Assembly (NCBI GenBank): GCA_040285825.1
Contig: JAUPSS010000004.1
Coordinates: forward strand, 4,099,658 to 4,163,657
Direction of reading: 5' to 3'
From: Eukaryota sp. TZLM1-RC
Taxonomy: Eukaryota; Metamonada: BaSk clade
Length of the DNA: 64,000 nt
Below the pieces are notes generated by a model. The model worked only from the letters and a program-made list of their open reading frames with translations. It was not told where the DNA came from and searched no databases. Below, piece by piece: positions 41,736-50,968 of this stretch. Each line of letters starts with the position of its first letter. Positions within the stretch are counted from its first letter, which is position 1. The position numbers and the translations under genes are program-made.

Positions 41736-43541
41736 CTACAATACTTCACCAAATCTAAACCTTGTGTCTATTTTCGAACCTCTATGTTTTTCAATGACCT
41801 TTACAATTTTCATAATTTCAGCTACGGTTATAGGTTCATTGAATTGAACCATTTTTGAATTACAAGCTGTACCACGAACACCAATAGCTATTGTTTGATC
41901 ATCTATAATTCTGGGAGCAATTGGCTTGTTAACGTGTCCACTCAGTGAATTAGATGTTGAACTTGGCCCTTCTTGTGATTTGTCTAATTGGTTGAAATCT
42001 GTGATTAGAATACTTTCTGGATGATTTTCAACTGTTTTACTATTCATTTCATGAAATGGAATAGCTGGTTCTTCACATAAGTCACTCGGTTCTTCCTTAA
42101 TAACCATTGGAAGCACAGCTAGGTCGCAGTAGAGGTTGTCGTCTACTTCAGATTTGACCTGAGGGCCTCTTCTCTTCTTTTTTCTTGCTTTTTCCGGGGT
42201 TTTACAAACATATCTAGATCTTAATTGTATTCCAGGTAATGATGGATCTTTTTTCTTGTTTAATTTAGCATTTTCTCCAAATAAACCATTGGTTTTTTTC
42301 AGGTGGGTTAATGGTTTTAGCCTGTTGACATTTATTGTGTTTGGTACCTTAAATAGAAACAATGTTGGAAAATCACATTGTAGTTGAGGAATTTGGGAGA
42401 CTCCACTTAAAGTAGTAATAAAAAATAGATAATTGGAATTTCTTGACTCTAATAAAATGTCCTTGGCTTGAGAATGACCTTGTATATTGAGAACCTCATG
42501 ATCATTTTTTTGAACCTGAAGAATGTTCTTTATCTTTTTGCTTAAAGAACTTTGGACATTACACACATTGACTCCTTCATTTTTTGGATATACTTGTCCA
42601 ATTGAAAACAAATAGTAATTGGGACAGTGTAATTTAACAAGATTTGGTGGCGACTGGCTTAATCCATAATGTGAACTAATCAAATCAAATGTTTGGTCTG
42701 TTTGATGAATTGAAAACTGTTTGTAAGGCAGGATCTGATCACTCAACCCTATAATTGTTTCAGGTAAATTAAACTCTGTTAAATTTGCAGTAATGACTGT
42801 GACAAAACACTGTAATTCTGAAGCTTTGCTTTCAAAATCAACAACTAAGTTCAATGAAAGGGGTAGTTGTCTAAACAGTTCAACGTTATCTAATTCTTGG
42901 AATTTATCAAAAGAACTTATGGTGATTCTTCTACCATAGACACCGTTTCTTGTGCATCCAACACTCTGAGCAACAAAAGGAACGTCATCCAAGTAACGTG
43001 AACATAGCTGAATAGCATTAGGCATCCAAACAATTACAGAAAAGAATTGTTCGGTTGAATAATTTGAGTTAATTTCAAGTATAAATTCACACTGATTCTC
43101 TTGTATTGATTTGTTTCTAAAATGAGAGGATAATTATTACATACCTAAGCAGTAATGGATTTAAAGAGATAGTGGGCAAGGAACCAATGTTCTGCTCATC
43201 ATTGTTGAGTAATACTTCTCTTGCAAACGACAGTGGAGGTAATGTGCGCGAAATAGGAAGGCGACGTTTCTGTGGTGAGTGACAGTTAAGAAAGCCAATA
43301 CTTTAAAGGATGCGGAGATATTGGATAATGTAGTGTGGGTCAGGTTAACTAAGAACAATTCATCTACTAGAACGGTTTGAGTAGATTCACTATCGCTTGC
43401 CCAAGAATGTACAGATCGAACAACAAAAGGAGAAAGTGGGAACCCAGGGTTCACTTCAAAAAGTGGGGTGAGGAGAGGTCCTGAGGAACGATGACAGAGA
43501 TCACCAAACCAGTTGCGCTTCACAGCTTCAAGATGTGCCAT
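41736..43541 (-). CDS. Unknown nuclear-type protein, three exons with 28- and 32-nt introns
   Basis: ATG at 43541. Exon 1 43541-43302, intron 43301-43270 (32 nt, GTATTG...CACAG with CTTAAC), exon 2 43269-43145, intron 43144-43117 (28 nt, GTATGT...TTTTAG), exon 3 43116-41736. The spliced frame is 1746 nt, 581 residues. The N-terminal half is related to the gene at 39641-40978. The C-terminal half has a basic patch KARKKKRRGPQ (likely nuclear localisation) followed by VKSEVD and IKEEPS, both matching the SUMO-attachment pattern (hydrophobic-K-x-E). No known domain. The exon joins keep frame exactly, which supports the introns. Confidence 0.65.
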
Positions 43542-43544
43542 TGA

Positions 43545-44485
43545 TTATACATTTAGAGTGCAGGGAACGTTTTTTGAATTATCGATTCTTTCACCACCTT
43601 TTATTTTTCAATTACCCCAGCTCATTTATTATTACCCCAGCAAGATTCTTCCCCTTATTTTCTCCTCTTTTTCCACGTTTCCCTGGATGAAACCTTTGTA
43701 TAACTGGCATACTACTTTCTTGGTGAAAAGAATGCATATGACCCTTACATTTGTCATCGATTATTCCCCTTCTTAAACACAATCTTAAACAAAAAGTACA
43801 GTATAACCTGACACAAGTGAGTTTTCACAATTATATACATTTTGAATTTCAAGTAGAATTATGAAAGGAAACAAACTTTTATTAATGAATACAATACTGA
43901 CATATTGTGTTCATCCACAACAACCAGTAATAGAAATAAGAACCAATTCAATATTGAAAAACATATCAGAGATTTTGAAACTAAAAGTCCCCTTTTGGAA
44001 TTGTTTAAAAGACATCTGTCAAAGAGGAGCTTCTGTCTGAATTACCCAAACTTCCTCTATTTATAGACCTTCTCTTTTAAAAAATTAATGAATTACATTT
44101 AACTATATGTGTTCGTTGATTTTGTGGCCAAAAAAGTGCCTAATCATTCAATATGGAATTTTGAAAAGGTTCTCTTGTTGACACATCTACTAAACTGTAA
44201 ACATTTCACACCATTTTGCGGTAAGGTGCATAAACCTTCTAGTCAATTCTTATATGGAACCACTGGTGTCACTGACCAACCTCAAATATGGTACAACTTA
44301 ATATTTCACATCTTGATGAATAGAAGAAAAACAAAGATTTCTTGAAGGGGAAATAGATTTTGATTGGTCTAGTATTAAGGAAGGGTCTTTGATAGGGTCT
44401 TCACTAGACGACATTAGTCTGTATAAACAATGAATCCAAATCATCGTTTGGATTTGTGTTTGATGCATTTCTATTTTTAATAAAA
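43545..44485. other. Intergenic with a LINE-A scrap
   Basis: AT-rich. About 44150-44260 (plus) encodes LLTHLLNCKHFTPFCGKVH, matching the zinc region of LINE-A. The rest shows no gene. The last part is the promoter side of the NME5 gene. Confidence 0.45.
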
Positions 44486-44543
44486 ATTGTTTTCAAGTGT
44501 TGAATCATTCACAACAATAATTCATTTATCCAATTATCACACA

Positions 44544-45191
44544 ATGGCTATCCAGAACACCTTAGCACTTTTTAAACCTGACCTCGTTGCATCTGGAAAG
44601 CAGGACGAAGTCCAAGCTATCATTGAAAGCAATGGATTGACTGTTGTTCGTAAAGAAACAATCACCCTCGATCGTGATCGTGCTGGATCATTCTATGCCG
44701 AACACGAAGGCAAACCTTTCTTCAACAGTCTTGTTGATTTTATGACTTCCGGCCCAATTGTTGCATTAATTCTTTCTGGTGAAAACGCCATCAAGAAATG
44801 GCGCTCGATTATGGTTTGCTAGGTTTTCATACTCACCACAGGGTCCTACCAACGTTGATGTTGCACGCAAGGAAGCTCCTGAATCCATTCGTGCCCTCTT
44901 TGCTGAATCAACCACTAGAAACGCTGTTCATGGGTCAGACAGCGAGGAATCAGCCAAACGCGAAATCTCTTTCTACTTTCCAGAGTGTTGTTGTACAATT
45001 AGGAATTAATCTCAGTCAAGCATAGTGTACCTACCGAATCGGAGGTCCGTCAGTTCATCAATGATAAATTATCGCCTCTACTACAAACCGCATTAACCGA
45101 AATGGCAAAAATAAGACCTGATGACCCGATAAAGTGGCTTGCAGACTACCTCATTGCTAATAACCCAAACTCCCCCCAAGTGGAAGAATAA
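44544..45191 (+). CDS. NME5: NME5-type nucleoside diphosphate kinase with Dpy-30 motif
   Basis: In animals and green algae this family (NME5, RSP23) is a radial-spoke component of the axoneme. Exons 44544-44813, 44842-44986 and 45016-45191; introns of 28 nt (GTTTGC...CACAG) and 29 nt (GTTGTT...CTCAG). The spliced frame is 196 residues. Residues 6-138 are the NDPK fold with [30 protein letters not shown] and the catalytic His at about 120 in NAVHGSDS. Residues about 150-196 ([25 protein letters not shown]) are the C-terminal Dpy-30 motif that separates NME5 from NME6. An in-frame ATG at 44487 would add 19 residues; the one at 44544 aligns best with the family. It suggests the organism builds a flagellum. 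Confidence 0.9.
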
Positions 45192-45306
45192 ATTACACTC
45201 TATTTCATTTTATCTGAGCAGTAATTGCTTATACTGTAAGGTTTACGCTGATGGTCATATAATAAGATGTTGACCACTATATACAAATTGTTTAAAAATG
45301 AAATAC

Positions 45307-46623
45307 TTAGACATTTAATTGATTTTTGAACTGCTTTAACAAAAATTTTTCAAAATGATCATCAAATTGTGGGAATAATTCTCTACTTTTGGTAATCAAA
45401 TTCTCAACGTTGATTTGCAACACATCAAGCACATAATAATTGAAAAAAGGTTTAAGAATATTGATCAAAATATTTAATTCCTTTACTACCAATAAATGTG
45501 AAGCTGAATTAAATTCTTCAGGTGGAGTATCTAGTTCAAAATCCTGTGAATTTTGACCCTTTTCTAATGAAGTCAACGAAATATTGACATGTTCTTTGGA
45601 CTTTTGACATACAATATCCCTCAAAATTGGAGCAAACAAATGATTAAAATCAAAACCCCATTGACTAATCAAATTTGATAGACCAATCAGTTCAGATATG
45701 ATTGATATTGATTGATTGATATCCAGATAAGAACAGAGTTCTTTGAAATAATTCTGAAAAAGATCAACAATAGATTGGATTGAGTTAAATACAAACTTGA
45801 GCAATAATTTGTTGGATTTATAACTTGAATTATAAACAAAAGGTTCAAAAAAGAAAACTGACCGACACGTATTGACACTTGACTTTATCTGACTGCTGAC
45901 ATCATCAATCAAATCGATTATAACCCCCAAGGTAATTCTAGTTCTAGAATAAAAGCAATCAACCAATTGATTGATAATTTTTGACTGACCATCTAAATAA
46001 ATTTTACAGAGAAAACAATCACTTAATTCAAAGTTACTGTTTGGTAATAGTCTTGAGCAGTCTCTAATCAAGTTGATTGAATTGACACAATCATCATCTA
46101 CTCCCCGTTTTAGACCATCAATTAAATTTGATTGGAGTATCTTCAAATGATCAAGAGTTCCGTCAAGTATATAGTCCAGTAAAGTCAACCCTGATGACGT
46201 GATGGGCTCAGAAGTTAGTTCGTTATACTTTTCCTTAAACACCATGGCAATATCAACTGCATGTTGGTAATTACAAGATTCAATGGCAGCCTTTACCTCA
46301 GAAGGGCATTGAAATAGGACAGAACCTGAGGAGTGAAAGGAAAACTGACTAGGAAGGTTATGGTAGGAGGAAAACGTGTCAGCAATGGTGGAGGGTAGAG
46401 ATGAGAGAGAAGAAGAAGAGAAAGAGAGTGAGAAGAGAGATGGTAGCTTGTCATAGTAATCCTTTAGTAATTTAATGTTGGAGACAAGGTCGGGAAGGTC
46501 ATGAGGGTGTGTCTTCACCACTTTGTTGAGCTCACATTGTAGAGAAAGAGACTTGTCTGTTAAGTGTGCAACAAGCTGATCTAGTTCGTCAAGGGTAGCT
46601 GGTTCGTCATGGACATTCTCCAT
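45307..46623 (-). CDS. COG8: Conserved oligomeric Golgi complex subunit 8 (Dor1-like)
   Basis: The COG complex tethers vesicles for retrograde transport within the Golgi. 438 residues from MENVHDEP (ATG at 46623); the frame is open 16 codons farther with another Met but no added match. The order fits COG8: an N-terminal coiled region (about 10-60), CPSEVKAAIESCNYQHAVDIA (compare the family's column of the type LMxxCVxNxxYxxALELA), then LINLIRDCSRL, DLIDDVSSQIKSSVNTCRSVFF and helical repeats. Shorter than animal COG8 (about 600), lacking the C-terminal tail. The match is at the level of pattern, so COG8 is likely rather than certain. It is tail-to-tail with NME5 with 115 bp between. Confidence 0.7.
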   Translation of the reverse strand: MENVHDEPATLDELDQLVAHLTDKSLSLQCELNKVVKTHPHDLPDLVSNIKLLKDYYDKLPSLFSLSFSSSSLSSLPSTIADTFSSYHNLPSQFSFHSSGSVLFQCPSEVKAAIESCNYQHAVDIAMVFKEKYNELTSEPITSSGLTLLDYILDGTLDHLKILQSNLIDGLKRGVDDDCVNSINLIRDCSRLLPNSNFELSDCFLCKIYLDGQSKIINQLVDCFYSRTRITLGVIIDLIDDVSSQIKSSVNTCRSVFFFEPFVYNSSYKSNKLLLKFVFNSIQSIVDLFQNYFKELCSYLDINQSISIISELIGLSNLISQWGFDFNHLFAPILRDIVCQKSKEHVNISLTSLEKGQNSQDFELDTPPEEFNSASHLLVVKELNILINILKPFFNYYVLDVLQINVENLITKSRELFPQFDDHFEKFLLKQFKNQLNV

Positions 46624-46899
46624 GATGTTCTGGATTAAAAAGATGTGATATGAGGAAATATATCCCATCAATTTTTCTTTAAATTATTTTTATTTATTCC
46701 AACAAAAACAAACTATACGACAAGGTTATCCCATCAATTCGAATTTTTAGTGTATTAAGAGCTGTAGTAAAAAAAACTTCTGTTATCTTGTCTCTTGGTC
46801 GGATTTCTTAAAGAAAAACTTGCAGTCAATTCGTTTTGGCTGATTTGTGGTAATGAAGGTTTAGAATTTTAAGTTTGATGTTTTGTTTTTCATTGGAAT

Positions 46900-47284
46900 A
46901 TATTTTTTATTGAACTACAACCTTTAAGGAAACAAATTCATAACTAATGGGACTAAATTCAATTCACCAAGATTTTCTCTACAAAATCCTGTTCTGCTTG
47001 TTCTCTCACCATGGCTTCTCTTATTCGATAAAAGAAACGAGGCAATCTATTATTCATGGCAAATTGATTCAGTGAGCGACAAACAAAGGCATCATATGTC
47101 TTCAGTGTCATTTCTTGAACCAATTTTTGGAAATCATTCAAAAAATTGCCTGGCTCTACTGATAGTCTTCCTTTTATAGAAAATGGGAAAGCAACAAAAA
47201 CAAGTGGTCTATTTCTATCACTATTAGCTTCTTTGATATCTTTGTCATTTTTTCTATGTTTTTCATTCGCTTTATGTTGAACCA
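46900..47284 (-). mobile_element. LINE-B fragment with perfect 12-bp target duplication
   Basis: A 385-bp 5'-truncated copy (KANEKHRKNDKD, FVAFPFSIKGRLSVE, RLPRFFYRIREAM, ending at the family 3' tail). TTTTCATTGGAA flanks it exactly at 46888-46899 and 47285-47296. It is more diverged from the consensus than the copies at 17402 and 62862. Confidence 0.85.
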
Positions 47285-47296
47285 TTTTCATTGGAA

Positions 47297-47740
47297 CAAG
47301 AGGATGTTTTGGGAAAAAATGTGTGTTGCAGTACAATAAAGTTAATTGTTTATAATAAAAGTTTTGTTCATGAAGCAATGTCCTTTCATCCAGTCCATAG
47401 GCATATAACCTAAGTCAAACGAAATGAAAGACACAGTATGAGAAATGAGATGAAAGTCATAAGATTCATAAGCAGAAATACATCACACTGACACGATATC
47501 ACAAAGTGGGCAACCGTCAAACAAACAAAGATAATACTAAACCAAATTTATTGATTTTATTTTAAGTAGACGTCCATCTTCTGTTAGAAGAAAGCATATC
47601 ACCGTTCAATTGAAGGTAAAATTAATGGAAGATTATTTTAACAGAACTGCTCATCACGTGACTATGATGTGATGTTGATGTGACATACTACAACAAGTAG
47701 ATCGACACTTCCTAGCACATCTTTTCTCTCCTTATCACCA
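47297..47740. other. Intergenic, promoter side of cysteine synthase
   Basis: No gene recognised. AT-rich, with poly-T/A stretches near 47540. Confidence 0.35.
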
Positions 47741-48741
47741 ATGCTTTGGAACAACCCTAGGGGACAGGTCTTTTCTAAGATCGCCGATGTCATTGGAGGT
47801 ACTCCTCTAGTGTATACACTTGATCTATTTCTTCTTATTCCAGCGAACTTCATAAGATCACAGACGATCTCGATTGTAAAGGTCTCATTACTGCCAAATG
47901 TGAATTCATCTCTCCTGGTTTGAGTGTTAAGGATAGAATCTGTAAATCGATGATTGAAGGTGCTCTTGAGGCTGGTGAACTCTCTCACGATTCTGTTTGT
48001 ATTGAAGCTACCAGTGGCAATACCGGCATTGGACTGGCAATGATTTGTGCAAGTTTGGGTATCCGATGTGTTTTAACAATGCCTGAAAGTATGAGCATTG
48101 AGAGAAGAAAGGTGCTTCAACATCTCGGAGCAGAACTTCACCTCACTCCAGCCGCTGGTGGCATGAAGGCTGCTATCGAGAAAGCTAACGAGTTGGCCCA
48201 AGAACATGGTTCAAAAGCCTACTTACCTAAACAGTTTGAAAACCCAAGAAATCCACTTGCCCATGAACTATCTACGGCCCAGGAAATCATTGCTGACCTT
48301 GGTACTGAAGGACTGGCTGATACTTATGCCATTGTTATAGGTGTAGGCACTGGAGGTTCCTTAACTGGAATTGCTTCCGTCTTAAAGGAACACAAGAATG
48401 CTAAACACATTAAAATTATTGCCGTCGAACCTTCAGCCTCGCCTGTTCTTTCTGGAGGAAAGCCTGGGCCTCATAAGATCATGGGAATTGGAGCAGGCTT
48501 CACTCCTCAAGTGCTGAAAACAAAACTCATTGATTCCATCATCACTGTAGCAAACGAAGAAGCGTTTGAATACGCGAAATTGGCTGCCAGTAAGGAAGGA
48601 GTACTTTGTGGAATTAGTTCAGGAGCAAATCTCAAAGCAGCCATTGAAGTAGCACGTCGTCCAGAAGCACAAGGCAAGCGTGTAATTGTGATTCTTCCTA
48701 GTGCTGCTGAACGTTATGTATCAACCCCGCTGTTTGACTAA
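47741..48741 (+). CDS. Cysteine synthase (O-acetylserine sulfhydrylase)
   Basis: Makes L-cysteine from O-acetyl-L-serine and sulfide with pyridoxal phosphate. Exon 1 47741-47811, a 32-nt intron (GTATAC...TTCCAG, 47812-47843), exon 2 47844-48741: 322 residues. IGGTPLVELHKI opens the fold, SVKDR (Lys53) is the PLP lysine, TSGNTGIGLA the asparagine loop, MPESMSIERRK the conserved helix, GVGTGGSLTG the phosphate-binding loop, GIGAGF near residue 225, and the end AERYVSTPLFD matches bacterial CysK. No CBS domain follows, so it is not cystathionine beta-synthase. No targeting peptide is obvious; likely cytosolic. Animals lack this enzyme, and fungi, plants, protists and bacteria have it. The intron shows it is a resident eukaryotic gene. 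Confidence 0.92.
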
Positions 48742-48827
48742 TTATATTTGATCAAAATCTTGAGTTTTTGTAAATACATCATCGTTTATAACAATTGTCT
48801 TGCAATCTTTTTTGAACTTGATTTTTC

Positions 48828-49270
48828 ATGTAATGTTGCAAATGATACTTTGGTTCACAGAAGAAAACTTAATCCTGTGGCTGCTCTTGTTTTTAAAGCA
48901 AAAGAAAAACATAGAAAATATGATAAAGATATTGAAGAAGCTAATGATGGCAGAAATACACAGCTGGTTTTTATTGCTTTCCCATTTTCGATAAACGGAA
49001 GACTATCAGTAGAAGCAGAAACTTTTTTGAATGACTTCCAAAAAATGGTTCAAGAAAAAACAATGAAAAGATATGATATATTTTTATGGCGTTCTCGGAT
49101 TCAATTTGCCATTATTAATACATTACCTCGGTTTTTCAATCGAATAAGAGAAGCTTTAGCTAGACAGCAAGCAGATCAAGGATTTGTAGAGGATATCTTG
49201 GTTCAATGATATTCGTCCCATTAGTTATGAACTAATTTAATCAAGTGTGCATGTTCAATAAATAATATAT
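48828..49270 (+). mobile_element. LINE-B 3' fragment
   Basis: A plus-strand copy starting 87 bp after the cysteine synthase stop. Its open frame encodes ANDTLVHRRKLNPVAAL, KAKEKHRKYDK and FFNRIREALARQQADQ, and it ends with CCCATTAGTTATGAACT then TTCAATAAATA. ATTTTTC at 48821-48827 and 49271-49277 may be a 7-bp target duplication. Confidence 0.75.
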
Positions 49271-49991
49271 ATTTTTCTAAAACATTTTGCAATCAAATGA
49301 CTTGAAGAACTGACATTGAAGAAAACCATTTTACTATGGAGTAACGCTAAGTTTTGCTTCATGATGCTTCTTGACGGACCACACGACTTGTATCTTAAAA
49401 CAGTATCGACTATTTGTTCCAGCACTGCAATACAAATAGTGAATAAAACTGATGAAAAACAAAATCTGCACTTATATGACAAATATTTGTGATTTTTGGA
49501 CTAATAATCCAATTGATGCTTCTGAAGTTCTTGCTTTAATTAACAAATTACCAAAAAAATAAAGCTGCTGGAGCATCAGATATTTCGTTTGAGATTTTAA
49601 AAAGCGCCTGCAATAAGACACCTGAAATTGTAGATGATTTAGTATTTCATTTATAACAATTGGTCCTTTTGAAAGTCGTTTCTCCACCTGAGCTTACTGC
49701 TACACGTCTCATTGCTTTGTTAAAACCTGATAATGAATCTAAATCTTCAAGAAAACGTCCCATTGCAGTAGGTGAATCTCTTTCTCTCTCTCGTTTGTTT
49801 GCCTCAATAATTTTTAATAGAATTGTGAATAAAGCTGGTAAATTTTTTGTCGCCATTGCAATTTGGTATTCAAACGATTGATGGAGCTTCAGTTGCTGCT
49901 CTAACATCTGACTTGTTCATTAACTCCAAAGGAATCAATTTTATTTTCAATTTAGATTTCAGTAATGCTTTCAACAGTGTAAAAGAAAAGC

Positions 49992-50162
49992 TGTTGGCTT
50001 TAGTGCACGTTGGTTTTCCATAAACGAATAAAAACAGATGTTTATAGAACAGAGGTAGAAAATCAAAACTATATTAAACAAAAACGAATTTAAACTAAAG
50101 ATGACGTGATACATCACGTCATGCTTTCCAAAATAGGCAGGAGGAGTTTAGCCTGGCTAACA
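49992..50162 (-). repeat. Gypsy-2 3' LTR, 171 bp
   Basis: On the minus strand begins TGTTAGCCAGGC and ends TAAAGCCAACA. Contains a 22-bp palindrome at 50101-50122. Confidence 0.93.
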
Positions 50163-50948
50163 CTGCCTCTTCTTCTTTCTTTTTCGTTGTTTCTTAGCAG
50201 GAGGATCGGATAGTTTCACATACCGAGAATAGGCGGAAGTATTCTTTATGGATGAGACAGGTTGTTTGGTGGTAGTCCCATCAGACCACAAAACAGTAGC
50301 TAGATCACTGGAGATGTCAAGAATAGCGTCCAGAAAGGCCTCTCCGGAATCTGCAGCGGCATAGGCATCTAGAACAGCGGGCGACAAGGAAGAGTAACAA
50401 GGCTTAATGAGATGTACTGAAGTTTTCAAGGAAGAGCGGGTAACCGGATTCAGAACAAGAATGGAACTAGAGGATAGAATCTTCTGAACGGTGTAGGGTC
50501 CGACATAATGACCATGAAGTTTGTCTGGCTTCTCGCACAGAACAAAGACACGGTCGTCTACTTGAGGACGATAAGAGGGCTCAGGCATATCGACAGTAGA
50601 TTGATCAAGGGATTGGCCTACAGCTTCCCAGGAAGAAATGAGCTTCTCTGACAACTTGTGCAGATGTTCGATGAATTCTGGCTTGTCAGCAGGCAAGGAG
50701 TAGGAGGCAAAGGAAGTCAATAGCTGGTTGGGCAAGAGGTGAGGAGAGGTGTCAGATCCGAAAATTAGACTATAAGGGGAGGCGTTCAGAGCTTTCCTTT
50801 CTTGTGAGTTTAGTACCATCTGGCAGAGGGGAACGTAATCAGACCAGTTATGGTAATCGGAGAAGTCGAGCAGCATACGTCGAATGACTTGAAGAAAACT
50901 TCGGTGTTGGCGTTCTACTAATCCATTGGATTGGTGGTAGTGGGGCAA
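50157..50948 (-). pseudogene. Gypsy-2 integrase C-part
   Basis: Continues the integrase after the frameshift: HYHQSNGLVERQHRSF carries the catalytic Glu. Then PLCQMVLNSQ, DDRVFVLCEKPDKLHGHYVGPYTV (GPY/F-type module), and a basic end (AKKQRKRKKKRQ) over the polypurine tract. Confidence 0.85.
50163..50190 (-). promoter_or_regulatory. Polypurine tract of Gypsy-2
   Basis: On the minus strand AAAAAGAAAGAAGAAGAGGCAG runs to the 3' LTR. It overlaps the last codons of pol, which therefore read Lys/Arg. Confidence 0.75.
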
Positions 50949-50968
50949 GGACTGGGTATGTTCAACGT

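Noticed and set aside
44487-44543. Upstream in-frame ATG of NME5
   Set aside because: The 19 added residues match nothing in the family, and the ATG at 44544 gives the usual N-terminus.
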